From Bdellovibrio sp. ZAP7 (GTDB taxonomy: Bacteria; Bacteroidota; Bacteroidia; Flavobacteriales; Flavobacteriaceae), in NCBI GenBank assembly GCA_943324165.2, contig CALPKO020000151.1, positions 1 through 5,037 of the forward strand: a DNA stretch of 5,037 bases, written 5' to 3'. Each line of letters begins with the position of its first letter. The first letter of the stretch is position 1. The position numbers were made by a program, and so were the translations under genes. The notes beneath the pieces were generated by a model. The model did not search any database. It worked only from the letters and a program-made list of their open reading frames with translations, and was not told where the DNA came from. Shown here piece by piece: positions 1-5,037 of this stretch.

Positions 1-1
1 C

Positions 2-1489
<1,488 letters not shown>

Positions 1490-1509
1490 ACTTTTTTAAA
1501 TTTTATAAG

Positions 1510-1542
1510 AAAGGTGGTTTAGCAATAAATCACCTTTTTTTT
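1510..1542 (+). terminator. Intrinsic terminator of katG
   Basis: An 11-bp stem pairs AAAGGTGGTTT (1510-1520) with AAATCACCTTT (1527-1537), with a six-base loop and a run of eight T (1535-1542). It starts about 20 bases after the katG stop. One pair is G-U in the + strand RNA, which becomes an A-C mismatch in the - strand RNA. The - strand version also lacks a clean T-run, so the element should work mainly for katG and only poorly for the convergent gene at 1665-2198. Confidence 0.88.
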
Positions 1543-1562
1543 ATTTAAAATGGGTAGCCGAT

Positions 1563-1583
1563 TGCCAAATTGAATGCCAAATT
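1563..1583. repeat. Short direct repeat TGCCAAATT x2
   Basis: TGCCAAATT occurs at 1563-1571 and again at 1575-1583, a 12-base period, in the spacer between the katG terminator and the end of the convergent unknown gene. The rest of this 122-base spacer (1543-1664) shows no gene, promoter or RNA that I can recognise. The repeat is only nine bases long and may be chance. Confidence 0.3.
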
Positions 1584-1664
1584 TACTTTTTTCGAGCTCC
1601 GTCTATAAAATTGATTTATTTAGATTCCATCTGTCATCACCACATTATTAAATAAATTGGTAAT

Positions 1665-2198
1665 TCAATAAAATTGTTGCTTAATTTCAAACAGTGTTTT
1701 TTCAGAATAAATCAATTCTAAAATGATTTTTTCTTTGATATTTTCTGTTTCAAAATAAGTAGTCCATTTGTCGTTTTCTAATAATTTACGAATTTGACGA
1801 ATCACTTTTGATGTTTCAGTTGAAGTCCTTAAAGTAGGATTTTCATGCTGTTTCAAATTGTTTTTATGGTTAAAATAAACTTTATTTGCAATGAAGTCAA
1901 TTTCTAAAAAATAGATTTTTTCTGTTAAACTATCTTTGTGAAAATCATTCCAAGAGGCAAATCCTATTTTTGTTTTAGAGGTATTATTTTCTTTCGGAAT
2001 TAATCTCCATTTGGATGTTGCTGCCTTTCCCCAATGATTAGAACTGCGAAAAACTCCCTTTTCAGTATAATAATATTCGCTTCCTGAATCACTTTTATAA
2101 TCTTTTTTTAAATCCTTAATATCTTCAAAATCTACTTCTTTAAAAATACAAAATGTACTTTTTATTGTTTTTCTTGATGCGGTTTTATTGATTATCAT
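1665..2198 (-). CDS. Protein of unknown function, 177 aa
   Basis: I do not recognise this protein with certainty. The ATG at 2198-2196 (MIINKTASRK) is the likely start; the frame can extend two codons to a TTG at 2204, but that falls inside the promoter-like TAAATTTG box and has no ribosome site. There is no signal peptide, membrane segment or cysteine cluster (Cys17 stands alone), so it is probably cytoplasmic. The most distinctive stretch is GVFRSSNHWG...KWRL (about residues 48-66), rich in aromatic and polar residues. The middle looks beta-rich (KIYFLEIDFIANKVYFNHK) and the C-terminal 50 residues look helical and charged. I have an unverified recollection that a 'GVxRxSNHWG ... W(R/K)L' pattern recurs in hypothetical proteins of Flavobacteriaceae. 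It is divergent from the small gene at 2265, with 66 bases between them. It converges on katG and has no clear terminator of its own. Base composition is more A+T-rich than katG. Confidence 0.82.
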   Translation of the reverse strand: MIINKTASRKTIKSTFCIFKEVDFEDIKDLKKDYKSDSGSEYYYTEKGVFRSSNHWGKAATSKWRLIPKENNTSKTKIGFASWNDFHKDSLTEKIYFLEIDFIANKVYFNHKNNLKQHENPTLRTSTETSKVIRQIRKLLENDKWTTYFETENIKEKIILELIYSEKTLFEIKQQFY

Positions 2199-2201
2199 GT
2201 T

Positions 2202-2209
2202 CAAATTTA
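2202..2209 (-). promoter_or_regulatory. Putative -7 box of the - strand unknown gene
   Basis: On the - strand the sequence reads TAAATTTG-aac-ATG, a perfect match to the Bacteroidota -7 consensus TAnnTTTG only three bases before the start codon at 2198. If used, transcription would start at or next to the ATG and give a leaderless mRNA. No TTG is found at the expected -33 distance; the symmetric position reads ATGAA. A match of this kind is not rare in A+T-rich DNA. Confidence 0.4.
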
Positions 2210-2215
2210 CATTTT

Positions 2216-2250
2216 TTGAATTAAATGCTGTTCATAAAAATGTACATTTG
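2216..2250 (+). promoter_or_regulatory. Putative promoter of the + strand small gene
   Basis: TACATTTG at 2243-2250 matches the Bacteroidota -7 consensus TAnnTTTG and lies 14 bases before the ATG at 2265. A TTG at 2216-2218 could serve as the -33 element, but the 24-base gap is longer than usual. The predicted leader is about ten bases, mostly A (AAAAAGAG before ATG), with no strong Shine-Dalgarno sequence. Confidence 0.45.
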
Positions 2251-2264
2251 CAAAAAAAAAAGAG

Positions 2265-2495
2265 ATGGATTCAAAAATATTCGAAAAAGGTTTGTTTACT
2301 GGAATATTAGAAAAAGATGAAAAAGGAAATTTTTTCTGTGGAGAATTTTTACTTGATTTTAAAATGGCATCAGCAGGTTATACAATTGGAGATTTAATTA
2401 CAATAAAATCTGTAATTGTTAATCCAAGTGATTTGACTTATAATACATATCCAAAAAAATCAAAGAATTTTGCCAAAGCAAATCTAAAAGAATAG
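2265..2495 (+). CDS. Small protein of unknown function, 76 aa
   Basis: I do not recognise this small protein. It starts at the ATG at 2265 (MDSKIFEKGLFTG), 14 bases after a TAnnTTTG promoter box, and ends in TAG at 2493-2495. It has no signal peptide or membrane segment and only one cysteine. Alternating hydrophobic and polar residues with Gly and Asp turns (FTGILEKDEKGNFFCGEF, YTIGDLITIKSVIV) suggest a compact beta-rich fold over residues 8-53. A short Lys-rich tail follows (YPKKSKNFAKANLKE), which might bind nucleic acid or another acidic partner; that is inference. It is divergent from the unknown gene at 1665-2198 and shares its inverted-repeat promoter region, which suggests joint regulation. 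No hairpin terminator is visible after it. Coding status rests on the well-placed promoter and a protein-like composition, so it is probable rather than certain. Confidence 0.72.
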   Translation: MDSKIFEKGLFTGILEKDEKGNFFCGEFLLDFKMASAGYTIGDLITIKSVIVNPSDLTYNTYPKKSKNFAKANLKE

Positions 2496-2625
2496 AGGCA
2501 ATTGCTTGTATTTTATTAGGCTTTAAAAAATTCTATTTTACATAATATAAATTATAGTTCAAAAGATAACATATAAAAAACATAACATTCTGTGTAAGTA
2601 AATTTGAAACATCTTTTGCTAAAAC

Positions 2626-2675
2626 AAGTCTAGTTTATATTAATAAAAACTATTTTTTTTAATAGAAATAGACTT
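2626..2675 (-). terminator. Possible weak terminator after response regulator
   Basis: On the - strand, just past the response regulator stop, CTATT-aaaaaa-AATAG (2665-2650) forms a five-bp hairpin followed by TTTTTATT. It is enclosed by a seven-bp inverted repeat, AAGTCTA at 2626-2632 against TAGACTT at 2669-2675, which overlaps the stop codon. The stem is short and A/T-dominated, so this is a weak candidate. The rest of spacer 2496-2673 is A+T-rich with no gene that I can support. Confidence 0.3.
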
Positions 2676-3126
2676 AAATACTAAAAAAGAAAGTTTCTTT
2701 GTTCAAACCCGATGTGTGGTATTGCCAATTCATATTGACTACATCTTTGATTACTTTTTTAAGTTTGTTAAAATCGTTCGGTTTTTTAATGTAAACATTT
2801 GCACCGCCAATAAACGTGTCTTCGATGTCTTTTTCGGACGACGATGTAGAATAAATTGCGATGGAAAGATCTTTAAACCTCGGATTTGCTCTAATTTCTT
2901 TCAAGCAATCATGTCCTGTTTTGCATGGCATGTTTAAATCTAAAAATAAAATATGTGGAATAACCGAATCTGGATTATTCATATAATCCATTAATTCTTC
3001 ACCATCTTTAAAAGTGGTTAAATTATTGTTCATTTTTAATTCTTTGATGGCATCATTAAAAAAAGATCTATCGTCTTCGTCATCATCCGCCAAAAGAATA
3101 TTCATCGGTGTTTTATCTTGGTTCAT
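2674..3126 (-). CDS. Single-domain response regulator (CheY/Rcp-like receiver)
   Basis: Stand-alone phosphoreceiver protein of 150 residues that takes a phosphoryl group from a histidine kinase; no output domain is present. Residues 8-130 form the receiver: acidic pocket D14-D15(-D16) in LLADDDEDD, phospho-acceptor D63 in LFLDLNMP, switch Ser93/Thr94 in IYSTSS, and Lys115 in YIKKP. All catalytic residues are present, so it should be phosphorylatable. The NMPCKTGHDCL loop and the length resemble the Rcp1-type receivers often paired with phytochrome-like or hybrid kinases. The last 20 residues (from NMNWQYH) extend beyond the receiver. The start is the ATG at 3126; Met8 is an alternative but would leave a larger gap. 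It lies 20 bases downstream of the AraC-type gene on the same strand, with no promoter or terminator seen between, so the two probably form an operon. No kinase gene lies in the window; the partner and output are unknown. Confidence 0.95.
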   Translation of the reverse strand: MNQDKTPMNILLADDDEDDRSFFNDAIKELKMNNNLTTFKDGEELMDYMNNPDSVIPHILFLDLNMPCKTGHDCLKEIRANPRFKDLSIAIYSTSSSEKDIEDTFIGGANVYIKKPNDFNKLKKVIKDVVNMNWQYHTSGLNKETFFFSI

Positions 3127-3146
3127 AGTGTCAGGGGATTATATAT

Positions 3147-3701
3147 TTAACTTAAAAAACTTCTTCGCTTTTCTACAATTCGTTTGAATGTAGAAGGTGT
3201 TAAACCTGTAACTTTTTTAAATTGTGCCGATAAATAGGCAACGCTGCTGTAGTTAAGTTTATATGATATTTCTGTTAAAGTCAAACCATCCTCTACAATC
3301 AGTTTTTTTACTCTTTCTATTTTTTGAATAATGATAAAATTTTCAATTGATGTGTAAGTAAATTCTGAAAATATGTTTGCTAAATAACCGTAACTTAAAT
3401 TTAGTTGATCTGCTAAATAGCTTGAAATTGTAGATAATGGTAATTTGTCTTTTTCATAAATCATTGCTACAATTGTATTTTTAATTTTTTGAACCAATTG
3501 ACTTTTTTGATTATTGATAATTTCGATTCCATAGCGACCCAATTCAACTTGAATATTATTAAGAGTTGTTTCGTCAATTGTATTTTTTATTTCAATTTCA
3601 CCAAATTCCAAAAGATTGTAATCAACTTCAAAATTATCTAATTGTTCTTGAACAATTACTTTGCAAGCTAAATTAATGTCATATTTTATGTATAATCTCA
3701 T
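3147..3701 (-). CDS. AraC-family transcriptional regulator, short form
   Basis: DNA-binding regulator of 184 residues. The C-terminal part carries the two helix-turn-helix motifs of the AraC/XylS family: the first at about 90-112 (STISSYLADQLNLSYGYLAN) and the second at about 140-162 (LTLTEISYKLNYSSVAYLSA). The classic family ending QFKKVTGLTPSTFKR follows at 160-174. Instead of the usual cupin sensor, the N-terminal 65 residues read as beta-alpha-beta-beta-alpha-beta (MRLYIKYD, a helix to about 24, two strands to 39, a helix to about 57, then IEIINN), which suggests a small ferredoxin-like or ACT-like domain; this fold call is inference. The start ATG at 3701 gives MRLYIKYDIN, a plausible first strand. 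A -33/-7 promoter lies about 90 bases upstream, and the receiver gene follows 20 bases after the stop. The regulator may control its own operon or respond to the receiver; neither can be shown here. Confidence 0.93.
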   Translation of the reverse strand: MRLYIKYDINLACKVIVQEQLDNFEVDYNLLEFGEIEIKNTIDETTLNNIQVELGRYGIEIINNQKSQLVQKIKNTIVAMIYEKDKLPLSTISSYLADQLNLSYGYLANIFSEFTYTSIENFIIIQKIERVKKLIVEDGLTLTEISYKLNYSSVAYLSAQFKKVTGLTPSTFKRIVEKRRSFLS

Positions 3702-3790
3702 GCTTGAATTTCAAATTTTTTGTCTAATGAATATAAAAGTAAACAAATAGAAATGAAATAAACGATAAATGGTGAAATCTCTTTTAAAAA

Positions 3791-3822
3791 CAAAGGTAAA
3801 ATACCTAAATATATTGGTTCAA
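3791..3822 (-). promoter_or_regulatory. Bacteroidota-type promoter of the araC-like/receiver operon
   Basis: Read on the - strand, TTG (3822-3820) is followed after 21 bases by TACCTTTG (3798-3791), a good match to the Bacteroidota -33/-7 consensus TTG and TAnnTTTG. The start site would fall near 3786, giving a leader of about 85 A+T-rich bases before the ATG at 3701. It is the best promoter match in the window and faces the operon directly. Confidence 0.6.
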
Positions 3823-3842
3823 TAGTCTATTATATAATTCTT

Positions 3843-3881
3843 TAAAAAAATGTTATATTTAATTTATAATATTTTAAATTA
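3843..3881 (-). terminator. Possible weak terminator after ndh
   Basis: On the - strand, ten bases past the NADH dehydrogenase stop, TAATTTA and TAAATTA (3881-3875 and 3866-3860) can form a seven-bp stem with an eight-base loop. A run of seven T follows at 3849-3843. The stem is entirely A/T and the T-run is ten bases away, so termination would be inefficient. It is supported mainly by position, between ndh and the promoter of the next gene. Confidence 0.25.
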
Positions 3882-3891
3882 CTCAAAAAAT

Positions 3892-5037
3892 CTATGTTTT
3901 ATCCTTATCTGGACGAATTATCATTCTTAAAGATTGGTCTTTTGCAAAATAAGCAATTGTCCAATTATAAAAAGTTTTCAATCTATTGCGATAAGTAATT
4001 AGCGAAATTAAATGGATGAAAAGCCAAATTAACCAAGCAAAAAAACCGTTGAAGTGTAATTTTGGATTCGGCAAATCTACTACGGCTTTGTTTCTACCAA
4101 TTATCGCCATCGATCCTTTGTCATTGTATTCAAAAGCTTTCATTTTCTTATTTTTTGCCAAAAGTTTTAAGTTTTTAGCCAAATTAACACCTTGTTGAAT
4201 AGCAACTTGAGCAACTTGCGGATGACCGTCTGGAAAATTCGCATCATTCAACTGAATGCAAGTGTCTCCTATCGCAAAAACATTTTGAGTTCCTTTTACC
4301 ATATTGAATTCATTGGTTAAAAGGCGTTTACCACGTCCATAACTTTCTGGGGAAATCCCTTCAAAAATTTTCGCCGTTACTCCTGCTGCCCAAATTAAAT
4401 TTTTTGTGGCAATAGTTTCGCCATTTTCAAAAAACACTGTGTCGTCTTTAAAATCTACTACTTTTGTATTTAATTTTACAACAACACCAAGTTCGGTTAG
4501 TGCTTTAAGCGTATCTTTTTGCGATTCTTTGCTCATTGGCGAAAGTAGTGCGTCTCCCCCATCGACTAAATAAATATTACTTGCCGTCGTATCAAGTTCA
4601 GAATATTCCTTCAACAAAATACTTTTCCGCATTTCAGCAAACATGCCAGAAACCTCTACTCCTGTGGGTCCTCCGCCAGCAATAACAATAGTTAATAGTT
4701 TACGGCGTTCACGAATTTCTTTAGTAATTGCTGCTTTTTCTAAATTTTGCAGTACGATATTACGCATTTCAATTGCATCGTTTAAAGTTTTCATTGGGAT
4801 TGCATTTTTTCTAACGCTTTCCATTCCGAAATAGCTCGTCTCTGCTCCTGTAGCAAAAACCAACTTATCAAAATGCAACTCACCATTACTCAAATTAATT
4901 GTATTTTCGAACTGGTTCACTTTTAACAATTCACCTAATCTAAATTTTAGGTTTTTTTTGCCTGAGAAAAACTTTCTAAACGGATAACTGATACTAGATG
5001 GTTCTAAAAAAGCAGTTGCAACTTGATAAATAAGTGG
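3892..5037 (-). CDS. ndh: Type II NADH:quinone oxidoreductase (NDH-2), 5'-truncated by window edge
   Basis: Non-proton-pumping flavoenzyme that passes electrons from NADH through FAD to the membrane quinone pool, bound to the cytoplasmic face of the inner membrane. The frame stays open to the right edge, starting PLIYQVATAFLEPSSIS in the window, a familiar NDH-2 N-terminal region; about 45 residues including the first FAD-binding GxGxxG are missing from a roughly 425-residue protein. In window numbering: FATGA near 61-65, NADH-binding Rossmann motif GGGPTGVEVSG at 121-131 (coding 4677-4645), WAAG at 216-219, FAD-binding FAIGD at 254-258, and the quinone-site signature AQVAIQQG at 276-283. The C-terminus has a hydrophobic stretch (FFAWLIWLFIHLISLI, about 332-347) and an aromatic-basic tail, the usual amphipathic membrane anchor. 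The codon at 4929 is TTG (Leu) inside the gene, not a start. The next gene on this strand, the AraC-type regulator, has its own promoter 190 bases on. Confidence 0.96.
   Translation of the reverse strand, partial: PLIYQVATAFLEPSSISYPFRKFFSGKKNLKFRLGELLKVNQFENTINLSNGELHFDKLVFATGAETSYFGMESVRKNAIPMKTLNDAIEMRNIVLQNLEKAAITKEIRERRKLLTIVIAGGGPTGVEVSGMFAEMRKSILLKEYSELDTTASNIYLVDGGDALLSPMSKESQKDTLKALTELGVVVKLNTKVVDFKDDTVFFENGETIATKNLIWAAGVTAKIFEGISPESYGRGKRLLTNEFNMVKGTQNVFAIGDTCIQLNDANFPDGHPQVAQVAIQQGVNLAKNLKLLAKNKKMKAFEYNDKGSMAIIGRNKAVVDLPNPKLHFNGFFAWLIWLFIHLISLITYRNRLKTFYNWTIAYFAKDQSLRMIIRPDKDKT

Larger units (their letters stand above)
2202..2250. repeat. Near-perfect inverted repeat in divergent promoter region
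   Basis: Arms at 2202-2220 (CAAATTTACATTTTTTGAA) and 2231-2250 (TTCATAAAAATGTACATTTG) are reverse complements over 18 of 19 aligned bases plus one single-base bulge, around a ten-base spacer (TTAAATGCTG). Each arm ends in a TAnnTTTG box pointing outwards to the adjacent gene. The repeat lies upstream of the expected start sites of both genes, so it would not be transcribed whole from either of these promoters. That makes it more likely a DNA-level operator or mirrored promoter than an RNA hairpin; the role is inference. Confidence 0.75.

Noticed and set aside
2202..2204. TTG at 2204 as the start of the - strand unknown gene
   Set aside because: It lies within the TAAATTTG box and adds only two residues; the ATG at 2198 is the better start.
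2498..2505. Perfect palindrome GCAATTGC after the small + strand gene, as a terminator
   Set aside because: It has no loop, only four bp per arm and no T-run, so it cannot act as an intrinsic terminator.
2716..2937. 73-codon + strand open frame opposite the response regulator
   Set aside because: Antisense to conserved receiver sequence, with a Phe/Ile/Cys-rich composition typical of shadow frames.
4016..4198. 60-codon + strand open frame opposite ndh
   Set aside because: Antisense to the conserved NDH-2 C-terminal region; no independent support.
4643..4834. 63-codon + strand open frame opposite ndh
   Set aside because: Antisense to the conserved NAD-binding Rossmann region of NDH-2.
4927..4929. 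TTG at 4929 as the start of the NADH dehydrogenase
   Set aside because: The frame continues for 36 more codons to the window edge with clear NDH-2 sequence (PLIYQVATA...), so this is an internal leucine.

Overview
The window looks like chromosomal DNA from a member of the Bacteroidota, most likely Flavobacteriaceae (Flavobacterium or a close relative). The basis is an A+T-rich composition, TAnnTTTG-type promoter boxes with no clear Shine-Dalgarno sequences, and a stand-alone receiver protein paired with a short AraC-type regulator of a kind I associate with flavobacteria. This assignment is inference from sequence character, not a database match.

Layout, left to right: (1) the 3' two thirds of a + strand catalase-peroxidase gene (katG), running in from the left edge and closed by a good intrinsic terminator at 1510-1542. 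(2) A 122-base spacer with only a short direct repeat. (3) Two small divergent genes of unknown function, 1665-2198 (-) and 2265-2495 (+). They are separated by 66 bases that are mostly a near-perfect inverted repeat with a TAnnTTTG box in each arm. (4) A 178-base A+T-rich spacer (2496-2673). (5) A - strand two-gene unit: an AraC-type regulator (3147-3701) followed 20 bases later by a single-domain response regulator (2674-3126), with a convincing -33/-7 promoter at 3791-3822. (6) A - strand type II NADH dehydrogenase gene (3892 to the right edge), whose N-terminus lies beyond the window.

Functionally, katG removes hydrogen peroxide and NDH-2 feeds electrons from NADH to quinone. Nothing in the window shows that the two are co-regulated; they lie on opposite strands at opposite ends. 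The AraC-type/receiver pair looks like a small signalling operon with no sensor kinase next to it. The divergent unknown pair is the least explained part.

There is no CRISPR array, tRNA, rRNA, transposase or phage gene, and no gene-free stretch over 300 bases. Most of the window is ordinary core genome. The points most worth following are the palindromic divergent promoter with its two unknown genes, and the unusual N-terminal domain of the AraC-type protein.
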